A stretch of DNA of 64,000 nt from Lacrimispora amygdalina (GTDB lineage: Bacteria; Bacillota; Clostridia; Lachnospirales; Lachnospiraceae), in NCBI RefSeq assembly GCF_900205965.1, contig NZ_OAOF01000003.1, forward strand, positions 1 through 64,000. The letters are read 5' to 3'. The translations under genes were made by a program, and so were the position numbers. Within the stretch, counting starts at the first letter, position 1. Every line of letters starts with the position of its first letter. Shown piece after piece: positions 16,720 through 26,962 of the stretch. The notes under the pieces are model-generated. The model did not search any database, was not told the DNA's origin, and was given only the letters and a program-made list of their open reading frames with translations.

Positions 16720-17694
16720 ATGACGGAAGCGCGTAAAAAATTTAAAAGAATTGGCATCACAACCGGTTTGATATCCGGCATTACGTATGGGTTATATACA
16801 ACCTTTGTACTGATAGCCGGATATTACAAACCACTTGCCGGAGCAGTGGGTTTGTTTGCTGCTCCATATGTAACCTCAGGCTTAAATGATTTTTTTGCCG
16901 GTCTTTGGCTTACTGCTTATAACATAAAGACCGGAAGAATCCGGGAAATCGGCAGAAGCTTAAAGCTGTTCCCGGGAAAAATCATTGTGCTTGGATCTTT
17001 GATCGGAGGTCCGATCGCCAGCGGTGCTTACTTAATGGGTCTTGCCATGGCGGGAGCATATGCGATCCCTATATCAGCCATGTACATCCTGTTTGGAGCA
17101 ATTTTTGCAAGGATCTTCCTGAAACAGAAAATTGTTCTCAGGGTGGGGACAGGTATGGTGATCTGCGTAATCGGAGCGATTGTAATTAACTGGGTAAGAC
17201 CAGAAGGAAGCACAAATTTCACACTTGGAATTATATGTGCTTTTGTAGCGGCCATCGGCTGGGCTTTGGAAGGCGTTTTAGCAGCCTACGGAAGTGCCAT
17301 GCTGGACAGCGATATTGTGATCAATATCCGTCAGCTTCTGTCAGGAGTGGTGGATCTGTTTGTTATTTTGCCTCTGGCAGGCGGAATGGGGTTATTAAAG
17401 GGCACGATGTTGTCCATGCCTCCGGTAGCATGGTTGATTGTTTCCGGACTCTGTGCAGCCATCTCCTACCTTTGCTGGTACAAATCAAACAGCACAGTGG
17501 GCTGCGCCATGGGAATGTCTTTAAATATAACCTACGCGTTCTGGGGCGTGCTGTTTTGTATCCTGTTTATCAAACAGCCAGTGACTCCTACCATTATTAT
17601 TGGTTCTATTATCATTATGATCGGAGCTGTTTTAGTATCCGTTGACCCATTTGAATTGCTGAATAAAAAGGAGGAAGTAACAAATGAAATATGA
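16720..17694 (+). CDS. DMT-family transporter 1 of the choline locus
   Basis: A 324-residue membrane protein with about ten helices in two EamA-like halves; helix-rich stretches include [20 protein letters not shown]. It belongs to the drug/metabolite transporter superfamily. The first position in the shell operon and the lack of any other uptake gene suggest import of choline, or export of trimethylamine or ethanol. It is a clear paralogue of the transporter at 17974-18972. The last 11 bases overlap the next gene. Confidence 0.82.
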   Translation: MTEARKKFKRIGITTGLISGITYGLYTTFVLIAGYYKPLAGAVGLFAAPYVTSGLNDFFAGLWLTAYNIKTGRIREIGRSLKLFPGKIIVLGSLIGGPIASGAYLMGLAMAGAYAIPISAMYILFGAIFARIFLKQKIVLRVGTGMVICVIGAIVINWVRPEGSTNFTLGIICAFVAAIGWALEGVLAAYGSAMLDSDIVINIRQLLSGVVDLFVILPLAGGMGLLKGTMLSMPPVAWLIVSGLCAAISYLCWYKSNSTVGCAMGMSLNITYAFWGVLFCILFIKQPVTPTIIIGSIIIMIGAVLVSVDPFELLNKKEEVTNEI

Positions 17695-17974
17695 TGCATT
17701 AGGAATGATCGAAACAAAAGGTTTAATCGGTTCAATTGAAGCTGCGGACGCCATGGTAAAGGCAGCAAATGTAACACTTGTTGGAAAAGAATTTGTAGGC
17801 GGAGGTCTTGTTACCGTTATGGTAAGAGGCGATGTCGGAGCAGTAAAGGCAGCGACTGATGCAGGCGCAGCAGCAGCACAGAGAGTTGGCGAACTGGTAT
17901 CTGTACACGTGATTCCACGTCCTCACGCAGAAGTTGAGACAATTCTTCCAAAGGATAAAAAGGAGATTAAGTAA
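17684..17974 (+). CDS. BMC-H shell protein (PduA/EutM type)
   Basis: A 96-residue single BMC-domain protein that forms hexameric tiles of the shell facets. It shows the family's opening [20 protein letters not shown], the pore loop FVGGGL and the edge motif [11 protein letters not shown]. The first 89 residues differ at only one position from the protein at 32543-32827. It overlaps the upstream transporter and its stop shares a base with the next start (TAATG), so the three genes are tightly coupled. Confidence 0.97.
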   Translation: MKYDALGMIETKGLIGSIEAADAMVKAANVTLVGKEFVGGGLVTVMVRGDVGAVKAATDAGAAAAQRVGELVSVHVIPRPHAEVETILPKDKKEIK

Positions 17975-18972
17975 TGGGTAACCAAGGAATGACATCAGCA
18001 TCTGCGGATGTAAAAATGGCAGCTATTAACAAAAAATTCAGGACAACTGGAATGACAACAGGTGCATTATCCGGACTTACATACGGAATTTATACAGTTC
18101 TTGTACTGGTAGCCGGTTACTATGAGCCTCTTGCCAGTGCTGCAGGTCTTTTAGCAGGACCCTATGTTTTATCCGGCTTAAATGACCTTTTCGCAGGAAT
18201 CTGGCTGACTGCTTACAATGCAAAAAGCGGCCGTCTCCGTGAGATGGGCAGAAGTCTTAACACATTCCCTGGAAAAATGATTGTAATCGGATCTATTCTC
18301 GGAGGACCGATTGCAAACGGCGCCTATCTGGTTGGTCTTGCCATGGCAGGAGCGTACGCAATCCCGATCTCCGCATTATGCAGCTTATTTGGTGCTATTT
18401 TTGCCTGGATCTTCTTAAAACAGAAAATAACAAAAAGAGTTATGGTCGGTATGCTTGTATGTGTGGCTGGTGCCATCATCATCAACTGGACCAAGCCGGA
18501 AGGCAGTGACAACTTTACTCTGGGAATTATCTTCTCCTTTGTTGCAGCAATCTGCTGGGCACTGGAAGGTGTATTCTCTACCTACGGCGGAGCCATGATC
18601 GACACTGATGTGGCTGTAAACTTACGTCAGCTCATCTCCGGTATTGTAGACCTGTTCGTAATTCTTCCGATCGTTGGAGGAATGGGACTCTTAGGCGGAA
18701 CCTTATTTGCAGGAATTCCTGCAGTCTGGCTGGCAGTATCCGGCTTAAGCGCAGCAGTATCCTTCCTTTGCTGGTATAAGAGCAACTCCACGGTTGGCTG
18801 TGCGATTGGTATGTCCTTAAATGTAACATATGCGTTCTGGGGCGTTTTCTTCTGTATCCTGTTTCTGGGACAGGCAGTTACCCCTACGATTGTAATCGGT
18901 TCTATCGTAATCGTGTTAGGTGCGATTGTGGTTACCATGAATCCACTGGATTTATTCAGGAAAGGGGAATAA
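17974..18972 (+). CDS. DMT-family transporter 2 of the choline locus
   Basis: A 332-residue paralogue of the first transporter with the same ten-helix EamA layout and shared stretches such as SNSTVGCA and NVTYAFWGV. Its N-terminus is about 15 residues longer ([14 protein letters not shown]). The two may form a heterodimer, or divide import of choline and export of a product. Which one does what cannot be read from the sequence. Confidence 0.82.
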   Translation: MGNQGMTSASADVKMAAINKKFRTTGMTTGALSGLTYGIYTVLVLVAGYYEPLASAAGLLAGPYVLSGLNDLFAGIWLTAYNAKSGRLREMGRSLNTFPGKMIVIGSILGGPIANGAYLVGLAMAGAYAIPISALCSLFGAIFAWIFLKQKITKRVMVGMLVCVAGAIIINWTKPEGSDNFTLGIIFSFVAAICWALEGVFSTYGGAMIDTDVAVNLRQLISGIVDLFVILPIVGGMGLLGGTLFAGIPAVWLAVSGLSAAVSFLCWYKSNSTVGCAIGMSLNVTYAFWGVFFCILFLGQAVTPTIVIGSIVIVLGAIVVTMNPLDLFRKGE

Positions 18973-18976
18973 AAAG

Positions 18977-19264
18977 ATGTTATTACCTGCAAGAACAGCG
19001 GTTTTAAATTATTTATACGGAGTAGAAAGTGCTGACATCGCTCAGATTATGGGGGCTTTAAAGTCCCAGTACGGTACAGAGCGTCAGTTTACAAAAGATC
19101 GTTATATGGACCACGTAATGTCATTAGAGGCTAACGGACTTGTTAACTTAGAAAGCTATGACTTAGATGAGAAGGGTGAACTGCGTATGCGTTATTCCAT
19201 TAACGAGGACGGCAAGGCAACCGTAGACAAATACGTTGATAAGAAATACCGTAATCATAAATAA
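18977..19264 (+). CDS. Small winged-helix-like protein of choline loci
   Basis: A 95-residue protein. Its pattern resembles a winged helix-turn-helix of the PadR/MarR sort: ADIAQIMGALKSQYG, then DRYMDHVMSLEANGLVNLE and a beta wing DEKGELRMRYSINEDG. No ligand domain follows. It starts five bases after the transporter stop and sits before two shell genes. It could be a second regulator, or a shell-associated adaptor using this fold. I know no proven function. Confidence 0.7.
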   Translation: MLLPARTAVLNYLYGVESADIAQIMGALKSQYGTERQFTKDRYMDHVMSLEANGLVNLESYDLDEKGELRMRYSINEDGKATVDKYVDKKYRNHK

Positions 19265-19284
19265 ATTTCAGGAGGTTTACGAAG

Positions 19285-19581
19285 GTGAGATATTACGGAG
19301 ATGAGGCGTTAGGGCTGGTAGAAACCATTGGATTAACTCCGGCTCTGGAAGCAGCAGATAAGATGCTCAAAGCAGCAGATGTTGAATTGATTTCCTATGA
19401 AAACGTAGGCTCCACCCTGGTAACCATTATGGTAAAGGGTGATGTGGCAGCAGTGCGTTCCGCGGTAGATGCAGGCGCAGAGGCAGCAGCAGCTATCGGT
19501 AAACTGACTGCACATAATGTAATGCCAAGACCGATCAAAGAAGTCGGCGACATTGTATCAGTGCATGATATTGACGCGTAA
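19285..19581 (+). CDS. BMC-H shell protein, second type
   Basis: A 98-residue BMC-domain protein beginning with GTG after GGAGGTTTACGAAG. The opening ALGLVETIGLTPALEAADKM and the tail HNVMPRPIKEVG fit the family. Its pore loop reads NVGSTL rather than VGGGL, so its hexamer pore should differ in size or polarity from that of the first shell protein. Confidence 0.95.
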   Translation: MRYYGDEALGLVETIGLTPALEAADKMLKAADVELISYENVGSTLVTIMVKGDVAAVRSAVDAGAEAAAAIGKLTAHNVMPRPIKEVGDIVSVHDIDA

Positions 19582-19598
19582 AGAGAGGAAAACAGTAT

Positions 19599-19904
19599 AT
19601 GGAGAGATATGAAGCCATCGGCTCAATTGAAACATTTGGTTTGGTATTCGCATTAGAAGCAGCTGATGCTATGTGCAAAGCAGCAGATGTGGAACTGATT
19701 GGTTATGAGAACGTTGCTTCCGGATATATTTCCGTTCTGGTACGCGGAGATGTAGGAGCCTGTAAGACTGCAGTTGATGCAGGAGTGAAAGCAGTAAGCG
19801 ATATGGGCGCTGAGATTTACAGCTGTGTTGTAATCCCAAGACCTCATCCGGATCTTGAGAAGATCATCAGGAGATATGCAATCGCTGCGCCGGAGCAGGA
19901 ATAG
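19599..19904 (+). CDS. BMC-H shell protein, third type
   Basis: A 101-residue BMC-domain protein (IGSIETFGLVFALEAADAM; tail VVIPRPHPDLEKII). The pore loop reads NVASGY, with a bulky aromatic residue, and a Cys is present in DVGACKTAVDAG. It follows the previous shell gene after 17 bases with a separate ribosome site. Confidence 0.95.
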   Translation: MERYEAIGSIETFGLVFALEAADAMCKAADVELIGYENVASGYISVLVRGDVGACKTAVDAGVKAVSDMGAEIYSCVVIPRPHPDLEKIIRRYAIAAPEQE

Positions 19905-19935
19905 AACGTATCCCGGTTGAAGGGAGAACAAAGAA

Positions 19936-21420
19936 ATGAGTTTTGTAGATAAAGACCTTCTCTCCATACAGGAGGCAAGGATTTTAATGGAAAGCGCAAG
20001 AGACGCCGGTAAGACCATGCTGACCTTCCCCCAGGAAAAGCTTGATCAGATCGTCGAGGGTCTTGCGAAAGCAGCAAAGGAACTGGCTAAAGAGCTGGCG
20101 GTTATGTCCGCAGAGGAAACTGGCTACGGACGTGCCAAGGATAAGCTTGTGAAAGATACCTTTGTCTGTGATTATGTGCCGATGCACTTAAAAGACATGA
20201 AATGCGTGGGCATTCTGAAGGAAGACCCGGTACATAGAACTATGGACGTAGGTGTCCCGGTTGGTGTCATCGCTGCCCTTACCCCTTCCGTAAGTCCGGT
20301 ATCCACTGCTATTTACAATGTACTGATTGCAGTGAAGTCCGGCAATCCAATCGTCATTGCTCCACATGAGCGGGCGGTGAAGGTCACAGGCAGGCTCCTT
20401 GACTGTATGAAAGAAGCCGGTCTTCGCTATGGACTTCCGGAAGGAGCTATTGGATATCTAAAGACGGTAACGAGAGCAGGAGCTTTGGAACTGATTCATC
20501 ACCCGGCAGCAGCCATGGTGGTGAATACCGGAGTGCCGGAATTAAACCGTGAGGCAGCACAAAGCGGAAAACCCTATATTTACGGAGGCACCGGAAACGG
20601 CCCTGTATTTATAGAGCGGACAGCTGATATAAAACAGGCGGTTGAAGATATTATCGTAAGCCGTACCTTTGATTATGGAATCGTTTCTGCGGCAGAACAG
20701 TATGTGGTAGTGGACAGCTTAATTGCTGCAGAAGTAAAAGCGGAAATGTTGGAAAACGGTGCTTATTTCATGAACGGGGAAGAAGAGAAGCAGTTAATTG
20801 TTCTTCTCAACTTAGAACATGGAAATGCAGATACGGAGATTATGGGAAGACCGGCGTCAGAGCTTGCCAGACGTGCAGGCTTTACCGTGCCGGAGAATAC
20901 AAGCGTTCTGGTTTCCCAGCAGAGATATATATCTGACAGGAACCCATTTGCAAAAGAGCTTCTTTGTCCCGTACTTGCTTACTACATCGAAAACGACTGG
21001 ATGCATGCCTGTGAGAAATGTATGAATCTACTGGTAAATGAAAGCCATGGACACACTTTGGTAATCCATTCCAGAGACGAGGAAGTAATCCGGCAGTTCG
21101 CTTTGAAAAAACCGGTTGGAAGAGTGCTTGTCAATACTCCTGCAACATTAGGCAGCATGGGTATGACAACCAATTTATTCCCTGCCATGACACTGGGGAG
21201 TATCACAGCCGGAGCCGGTATTACATCGGATAATGTTTCCCCTATGAATTTCATCTATATCCGGAAAGTGGGATATGGGGTGAGAAAGGCCGATGAATAT
21301 CTGGAAAATGCAAAGAAGGAGTTGTGTCCTGGTACTCAGATTTCGGCATCTGCCGGTCAGAATGGGGACGCAAAAGAACTTTTAAAGCAGATTTTAGAGG
21401 CATTATCAAAGGAACTGTAA
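19936..21420 (+). CDS. Aldehyde dehydrogenase-like protein lacking the catalytic Cys
   Basis: A 494-residue protein of the EutE/PduP acylating aldehyde dehydrogenase family, full length. The active-site segment reads FDYGIVSAAEQ, with Ser251 where the paralogue at 30287-31837 has Cys251 in [11 protein letters not shown]. The Cys forms the thioester, so this copy should not make acetyl-CoA. The fold and the C-terminal amphipathic helix (AKELLKQILEALSKEL), a likely shell-targeting peptide, are kept. It may be a structural partner of the active enzyme, or have another activity. It lies 30 bases ahead of cutC. Confidence 0.9.
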   Translation: MSFVDKDLLSIQEARILMESARDAGKTMLTFPQEKLDQIVEGLAKAAKELAKELAVMSAEETGYGRAKDKLVKDTFVCDYVPMHLKDMKCVGILKEDPVHRTMDVGVPVGVIAALTPSVSPVSTAIYNVLIAVKSGNPIVIAPHERAVKVTGRLLDCMKEAGLRYGLPEGAIGYLKTVTRAGALELIHHPAAAMVVNTGVPELNREAAQSGKPYIYGGTGNGPVFIERTADIKQAVEDIIVSRTFDYGIVSAAEQYVVVDSLIAAEVKAEMLENGAYFMNGEEEKQLIVLLNLEHGNADTEIMGRPASELARRAGFTVPENTSVLVSQQRYISDRNPFAKELLCPVLAYYIENDWMHACEKCMNLLVNESHGHTLVIHSRDEEVIRQFALKKPVGRVLVNTPATLGSMGMTTNLFPAMTLGSITAGAGITSDNVSPMNFIYIRKVGYGVRKADEYLENAKKELCPGTQISASAGQNGDAKELLKQILEALSKEL

Positions 21421-21450
21421 GAGAAATAATTGAAAGAGAGGGTAAACAGA

Positions 21451-23997
21451 TTGGATATTCGTGAATTTTCAAATAAATTTGTAGAAGCAACGAAGAACAT
21501 GACACCGGAGGAAAGAGCTTCCCTGATGAAGATGTTTGAAACTGTTTCTGACGAAATCAATAAAAATGAGCCTGCAAAAGCAGGTGCTGCAGTATGTGCC
21601 GAGGAAAGTACAACCATTCCTGACGGTATTACAAAAAGACTTCAGAGCTTAAAAGAGAATTACTTAACACATAAGCCAACCATCACAACATACCGTGCCC
21701 GCGCAATCACTAAGATTGCTGCAGAAAATCCAGGTATGCCAAAGATCATGCTTCGTGCGAAATGTTTCCGTTACTGCTGCGAAACAGCTCCCCTTGTAAT
21801 TCAGGACAACGAGCTGATCGTAGGTGCTCCAAACGGCGCTCCACGTGCAGGTGCTTTCTCTCCTGATATCGCATGGAGATGGATGATGGACGAAATCGAT
21901 ACCATCGGAACCCGTCCTCAGGATCCATTCTATATCTCTGATGAAGACAAGAAGATCATGAGAGAAGAGCTTTTCCCATTCTGGAAGGGCAAATCCGTTG
22001 ATGAGTACTGTGAAGACCAGTACCGTGAAGCTGGTGTGTGGGAATTATCCGGTGAATCCTTCGTTTCTGACTGTTCCTACCACGCAGTAAACGGCGGCGG
22101 TGACTCCAATCCTGGTTATGATGTAATCTTAATGAACAAGGGTATGCTTGATATCCAGCAGGAAGCTAAGGATCATTTAAAAGAGTTAAATTACGAAAAT
22201 CCAGATGACATTGAGAAGATCTACTTCTATAAGTCCATCATTGATACCACAGAAGGCGTAATGATCTACGCAAAGAGAATTTCCGAGTATGCAAAAGAGC
22301 TTGCTGCAAAGGAAACCAATCCAAAGCGTAAAGATGAGCTTTTAAAGATCGCTGAAGTAAATGCATACGTTCCGGCTCACAAGCCAAGAACCTTCTGGGA
22401 GGCAATTCAGTCTGTATGGACCATCGAATCCCTGCTTGTAGTAGAAGAGAACCAGACTGGTATGTCCATCGGACGTGTAGACCAGTATATGTATCCATAC
22501 TATAAGGCTGACATCGAATCCGGCCGTATGAATGATTTCCAGGCATTTGAGCTTGCAGGCTGTATGCTGATTAAGATGTCTGAAATGATGTGGATCACCA
22601 GCGAAGGCGGTTCCAAATTCTTCGCAGGTTACCAGCCATTCGTTAATATGTGCGTAGGTGGTGTAACAAGAAGCGGACATGATGCAACCAATGAATTAAC
22701 CTACCTTCTGATGGATGCGGTCCGTCATGTGAAGATTTATCAGCCATCACTTGCATGCCGTATTCACAACAAGTCTCCGAAGCAGTACTTAAAGAAGATT
22801 GTAGATGTTGTTCGTTCCGGTATGGGATTCCCGGCCTGCCACTTTGATGACGCTCACATCAAGATGATGCTTGCAAAGGGCGTTTCCATTGAAGATGCAC
22901 GTGACTACTGTCTGATGGGCTGCGTAGAGCCTCAGAAATCAGGACGTCTGTATCAGTGGACCTCTACCGCTTATACCCAGTGGCCAATCTGTATCGAGCT
23001 TGTATTAAACAAAGGTGTACCGTTATGGTATGGCAAACAGGTTTGTCCTGACATGGGTGATATCAACAGCTTTAAGACTTATGAAGAGTTTGAAGCTGCT
23101 GTGAAAGAAGAAATTAAGTACATTACAAAATGGTCTTCTGTTGCAACCGTTATTTCTCAGCGCGTTCACAGAGAGCTTGCTCCAAAGCCTCTGATGTCCA
23201 TCATGTATGAAGGATGTATGGAAAAAGCAAAAGACGTATCTGCAGGCGGAGCGATGTATAACTTCGGACCTGGAGTTGTATGGTCTGGACTTGCAACTTA
23301 TGCGGATTCCATGGCAGCAATTAAAAAGCTGGTATTTGAAGAGAAAAAATATACACTTGCACAGTTAAATGAAGCATTAAAGGCTGACTTTGTGGGCTAT
23401 GACCAGATCCGCACCGATTGCCTCAATGCACCCAAATACGGAAATGACGATGATTACGCAGATTTAATCGCTGCTGACTTAGTTGACTTTACCGAGCATG
23501 AGCACAGACAGTATAAGACCTTATACTCTGTATTAAGCCACGGAACCTTATCTATTTCCAACAACACACCATTCGGTCAGTTAACAGGAGCATCTGCAAA
23601 CGGACGTCATGCATGGCTGCCATTATCTGATGGTATCAGTCCAACCCAGGGCGCTGACTTCAAGGGCCCCACAGCAATCATCAAGTCTGTATCCAAGATG
23701 GCCAACGACAGCATGAACATCGGTATGGTACACAACTTTAAGATCATGGCTGGACTTCTTGATACACCGGAAGGAGAAGAAAGCTTAATCACTCTTCTTC
23801 GTACCGCCTGCATGTTTGGAAATGGCGAGATGCAGTTTAACTACTTAGATAACAATACTCTGATCGAGGCTCAGAAACATCCGGAGCTTTACCGAGACTT
23901 AATCGTCCGCGTAGCTGGATACAGCGCATTCTTCGTAGAGCTGTGCAAGGATGTGCAGGATGAGATCATCAGCAGAACCATGTTGACACATTTCTAA
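21451..23997 (+). CDS. cutC: Choline trimethylamine-lyase, glycyl radical enzyme
   Basis: This 848-residue glycyl radical enzyme splits choline into trimethylamine and acetaldehyde inside the microcompartment. All residues known from the Desulfovibrio alaskensis enzyme are present, each offset by +2: D218 and F397 (choline pocket), C491 and E493 in GCVEPQ, T504, and the radical G823 in RVAGYS. The TTG at 21451 is the likely start: it follows AGAGGG and gives the usual N-terminus [10 protein letters not shown]; an in-frame TTG at 21430 is less well placed. The N-terminal 35 residues form an amphipathic helix plus linker, a possible encapsulation signal. There is no long extension, so it is the short (type I) form. 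Confidence 0.97.
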   Translation: MDIREFSNKFVEATKNMTPEERASLMKMFETVSDEINKNEPAKAGAAVCAEESTTIPDGITKRLQSLKENYLTHKPTITTYRARAITKIAAENPGMPKIMLRAKCFRYCCETAPLVIQDNELIVGAPNGAPRAGAFSPDIAWRWMMDEIDTIGTRPQDPFYISDEDKKIMREELFPFWKGKSVDEYCEDQYREAGVWELSGESFVSDCSYHAVNGGGDSNPGYDVILMNKGMLDIQQEAKDHLKELNYENPDDIEKIYFYKSIIDTTEGVMIYAKRISEYAKELAAKETNPKRKDELLKIAEVNAYVPAHKPRTFWEAIQSVWTIESLLVVEENQTGMSIGRVDQYMYPYYKADIESGRMNDFQAFELAGCMLIKMSEMMWITSEGGSKFFAGYQPFVNMCVGGVTRSGHDATNELTYLLMDAVRHVKIYQPSLACRIHNKSPKQYLKKIVDVVRSGMGFPACHFDDAHIKMMLAKGVSIEDARDYCLMGCVEPQKSGRLYQWTSTAYTQWPICIELVLNKGVPLWYGKQVCPDMGDINSFKTYEEFEAAVKEEIKYITKWSSVATVISQRVHRELAPKPLMSIMYEGCMEKAKDVSAGGAMYNFGPGVVWSGLATYADSMAAIKKLVFEEKKYTLAQLNEALKADFVGYDQIRTDCLNAPKYGNDDDYADLIAADLVDFTEHEHRQYKTLYSVLSHGTLSISNNTPFGQLTGASANGRHAWLPLSDGISPTQGADFKGPTAIIKSVSKMANDSMNIGMVHNFKIMAGLLDTPEGEESLITLLRTACMFGNGEMQFNYLDNNTLIEAQKHPELYRDLIVRVAGYSAFFVELCKDVQDEIISRTMLTHF

Positions 23998-24019
23998 AAG
24001 AAAACGGAGAACAATCACA

Positions 24020-24973
24020 ATGGACCATGGAAATACAGGAGATATCGAACGTAAGGCGCTCATCTTTAACGTACAGAAGTACAACATGTATGACGGACCG
24101 GGAATCAGAACCCTGGTATTCTTTAAAGGCTGCCCGCTCCGGTGTAAATGGTGTGCCAATCCGGAAGGACTGGTACGGAAATTCCAGGTGATGTTTAAGC
24201 AGAATTCCTGTGCAGACTGCGGGGCATGCGAAAGCGTCTGCCCCGCAGGAATCCATGTGATGTCCAAAGAGACCGGAAAACATGAAATCAGACGGGAAAA
24301 GGATTGTATCGGCTGCATGAAATGCAAAAATGTCTGCCCCAATTCAGCGCTTTCCATTGCCGGAGAGGTAAAGACAATTTCCGAGCTGTTAAAGATTGTA
24401 GAGGAAGATGCCGCATTTTATGATATATCAGGCGGCGGTGTGACGTTAGGCGGCGGAGAAGTGACGGCTCAGCCTGAGGCTGCCTTAAATCTTCTGATGG
24501 CATGTAAGCAGGAAGGCATTAACACAGCCATTGAAACCTGCGGTTACACAAAGACCGAAACGATATTACAGATCGCAGAATATGTGGACTTATTCCTGTT
24601 TGACATAAAGCATATGGATCCGGTTCGCCACAATGAACTGGTTGGCGTGAACAATGAACAGATCTTAATCAATTTAAAAGAACTGCTTCACCGCCGGTAT
24701 AACGTAAAGGTCCGTATGCCAATGTTAAAAGGAATTAATGACAGCCGGGAAGAAATCGATGCAGTGATTAAATTCTTAATGCCGTTCCGTGATTACAAAA
24801 ATTTTAAGGGAATTGACTTACTTCCTTATCACAAGCTGGGAGTAAACAAATACAACCAGCTGGATATGGAATATCCAATTGATGGAGATCCAAGCTTAAG
24901 TGCGGAGGATTTAGACCGTATCGAAGGCTGGATGAATGAGTATCAGTTCCCGGTTACTGTGGTGAAACACTAG
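24020..24973 (+). CDS. cutD: CutC-activating radical SAM enzyme
   Basis: A 317-residue glycyl radical enzyme activase. The radical SAM motif CxxxCxxC is GCPLRCKWC near residue 36-44. An insert carries two ferredoxin-like clusters, CADCGACESVCP and CIGCMKCKNVCP. The enzyme uses SAM and reduced iron-sulfur clusters to abstract hydrogen from G823 of CutC. It follows cutC by 22 bases. Substrate pairing is inferred from adjacency and is standard for this family. Confidence 0.96.
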   Translation: MDHGNTGDIERKALIFNVQKYNMYDGPGIRTLVFFKGCPLRCKWCANPEGLVRKFQVMFKQNSCADCGACESVCPAGIHVMSKETGKHEIRREKDCIGCMKCKNVCPNSALSIAGEVKTISELLKIVEEDAAFYDISGGGVTLGGGEVTAQPEAALNLLMACKQEGINTAIETCGYTKTETILQIAEYVDLFLFDIKHMDPVRHNELVGVNNEQILINLKELLHRRYNVKVRMPMLKGINDSREEIDAVIKFLMPFRDYKNFKGIDLLPYHKLGVNKYNQLDMEYPIDGDPSLSAEDLDRIEGWMNEYQFPVTVVKH

Positions 24974-24988
24974 AAAGGGGAGAGCGCC

Positions 24989-25327
24989 GTGTCAGAGATA
25001 CAGCGAGTCATAGAAGAATCCGTTCCCGGCAAGCAGGTTACCATCGCTCATGTAATCGCGTCGCCAATACCTGAGGTATATGAGTGTCTGGGCATCGATG
25101 AGCTTGGAGCCATCGGGATTTTAACCCTGTCTCCTTTTGAAACCTCCATCATTGCTGCTGATATTGCGGCGAAGGCAGCCAGTGTGCAGGTGGGATTTTT
25201 GGACCGCTTCACCGGCTCCGTCATCATCGCAGGAGACGTGGACAGTGTGGAGACAGCCCTTCGGGCAGTGTGTGATACCTTACGGCGCGGGCTTTCATAT
25301 ACCGTGCCGGATATAACCAAAACATGA
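24989..25327 (+). CDS. eutS: EutS/PduU-type permuted BMC shell protein
   Basis: A 112-residue shell protein of the circularly permuted EutS/PduU/CutR group. The N-terminus VIEESVPGKQVTIAHVIASP and the core AIGILTLSPFETSIIAADIA, GFLDRFTGSVIIAGDV match EutS closely. Such hexamers may be bent or carry a beta-barrel cap over the pore. It starts with GTG after AAAGGGGAGAGCGCC and overlaps the next gene by four bases (ATGA). Confidence 0.95.
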   Translation: MSEIQRVIEESVPGKQVTIAHVIASPIPEVYECLGIDELGAIGILTLSPFETSIIAADIAAKAASVQVGFLDRFTGSVIIAGDVDSVETALRAVCDTLRRGLSYTVPDITKT

Positions 25328-25806
25328 GAAAAAAGAGAATCATGATCATCGGACCGGGCGGCAGCGGAAAAACTGCCCTTGCAGCCGCAATCAATGGTTT
25401 AGACGGTCCTGTCAAACGGACACAGAACATGGTATATGGGGAGAAAACCTTAGATGTACCGGGAGTTTATTTAGAAAGTCCCTGGATGCACAAGCATATC
25501 ATCGCGGCAGCTCAGGACGCCTCCCATGTACTGATGCTGGTAGACCAGTCCTCATGCCGGGAGAGTTATCCCCCGGGATTTGCAAAAGTATTCCGGGTGC
25601 CGGTAATCGGAGTTATTACAGGAAGCGGAAATAAGCCGGAGAATGACGGCTGGTGTATCCGTCAGTTAAAGAAAGCAGGGATTATAACTCCCTGTATTCA
25701 CATCAACTTATCAGACCGGACGGGAATTGATGAGTTGATGGAACAAATATTAGGAAACACCCTGAGGGGTATCCCTAAATGCCCAGAAAACGTGGGCAAA
25801 TTCTAG
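25324..25806 (+). CDS. eutP: EutP/PduV-like P-loop protein
   Basis: A 160-residue Ras-like P-loop protein. Walker A is GPGGSGKT (residues 10-17) and the DxPG loop is DVPGVYLE. EutP/PduV proteins are linked to microcompartment placement, and acetate-kinase-like activity has been proposed for some; its role here is not fixed. Coupled to eutS by a four-base overlap. Confidence 0.88.
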   Translation: MRKKRIMIIGPGGSGKTALAAAINGLDGPVKRTQNMVYGEKTLDVPGVYLESPWMHKHIIAAAQDASHVLMLVDQSSCRESYPPGFAKVFRVPVIGVITGSGNKPENDGWCIRQLKKAGIITPCIHINLSDRTGIDELMEQILGNTLRGIPKCPENVGKF

Positions 25807-25825
25807 GAAAGGAGGGAAATGTAAC

Positions 25826-26962
25826 GTGGAGCAATTTGTAATGAACACAAAGGTATATATGGGATCTTCCTGTCTGGAAAAAATCAAGGAACTTTCAATC
25901 GAAAAAGCTTATATCATCTGTGATCCCTTTATGGCTCAGTCCGGTAAGGTGAATTTAATTACAGACCTGCTGACAGAAAAAGGAAGCAGCTTTGAAGTTT
26001 TCTCAGATGTATTGCCTGATCCTACAATCACTGTTGTATCAAAGGCAATTGGTGGAATGAAAGGCTTTGGACCGGATACGATAATCGCTTTAGGCGGAGG
26101 TTCTGCCATCGATACCGCAAAGGCAGCCAGCCACATTTACACACAGATGGGAAATGACAAGCTGAATTTAATTGCAGTTCCAACCACCAGCGGAACCGGA
26201 AGCGAAGTAACTAATTTTTCCGTTATTTCTGATCCGGAAGCTCAGGCGAAATATCCTCTGCGCTCCGACAGTATGGTACCGGATGCGGCATTCCTTGATC
26301 CCCGCTTTACAGTGTCAGTACCGCCTCATATTACGGCAGATACCGGTATGGATGTTTTAACCCATGCGTTAGAAGCCTATGTTTCAACCAATGCAGGTGA
26401 TTTTACTGATGCATGTGCAGAAAAGGCGGTCAGACTGGTATGGAGCTATCTGGCACGTACCGTGGAAGATGGAAGCGACATGGAGGCAAGAACTCACATG
26501 CACAACGCTTCCTGTCTGGCAGGAGTTGCTTTTAACGGCGCATCCTTAGGACTTTGCCATAGTATGGCTCATGCACTGGGAGCCCGTTTCCACATTCCTC
26601 ATGGAAGAAGCAATGCTATACTGCTTCCTCATGTGATCAGCTATAACGCTGGTTTAGAGGATGCCGGAGATTTTGCAGCATGCAGCAGATATGTTGCCAT
26701 TGCCAATATGCTTGGTATCGCAGCAGGAACAGAGAAAGCCACGGTACACGGCCTGGTGCGTCACATTAAAAATCTAATGAATAAGATTAAAATACCGCAG
26801 CAGATCACTGATTTAAACGTGGACAAAGACGAATTTGAACAGGCTGTACGGGAAATGGCAGAGAAAGCACTTCATGATAACTGCACATTGACCAACCCAA
26901 GAGTGCCTGCGGCAGAAGAGATCGAAGCGATTTACCGCAAGCTTTGTAAGGGGGGCTATTAA
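25826..26962 (+). CDS. cutO: Iron-containing alcohol dehydrogenase of the choline locus
   Basis: A 378-residue type III alcohol dehydrogenase. The NAD motif is ALGGGSAIDTAK, followed by PTTSGTGSEVTNF and the metal-binding His region GLCHSMAHALGARFHIPHG. In choline fermentation it reduces acetaldehyde to ethanol and regenerates NAD inside the shell. The start is GTG after AAAGGAGGG. Its stop shares a base with the next gene's ATG. The symbol follows Klebsiella usage; enzyme class is certain, in vivo direction inferred. Confidence 0.93.
   Translation: MEQFVMNTKVYMGSSCLEKIKELSIEKAYIICDPFMAQSGKVNLITDLLTEKGSSFEVFSDVLPDPTITVVSKAIGGMKGFGPDTIIALGGGSAIDTAKAASHIYTQMGNDKLNLIAVPTTSGTGSEVTNFSVISDPEAQAKYPLRSDSMVPDAAFLDPRFTVSVPPHITADTGMDVLTHALEAYVSTNAGDFTDACAEKAVRLVWSYLARTVEDGSDMEARTHMHNASCLAGVAFNGASLGLCHSMAHALGARFHIPHGRSNAILLPHVISYNAGLEDAGDFAACSRYVAIANMLGIAAGTEKATVHGLVRHIKNLMNKIKIPQQITDLNVDKDEFEQAVREMAEKALHDNCTLTNPRVPAAEEIEAIYRKLCKGGY

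Noticed and set aside
19936..21420. Frameshift or truncation as cause of the missing Cys
   Set aside because: The frame is intact over 494 residues and the change is a single TGT-to-TCT difference at the aligned codon, so substitution is the simple reading.
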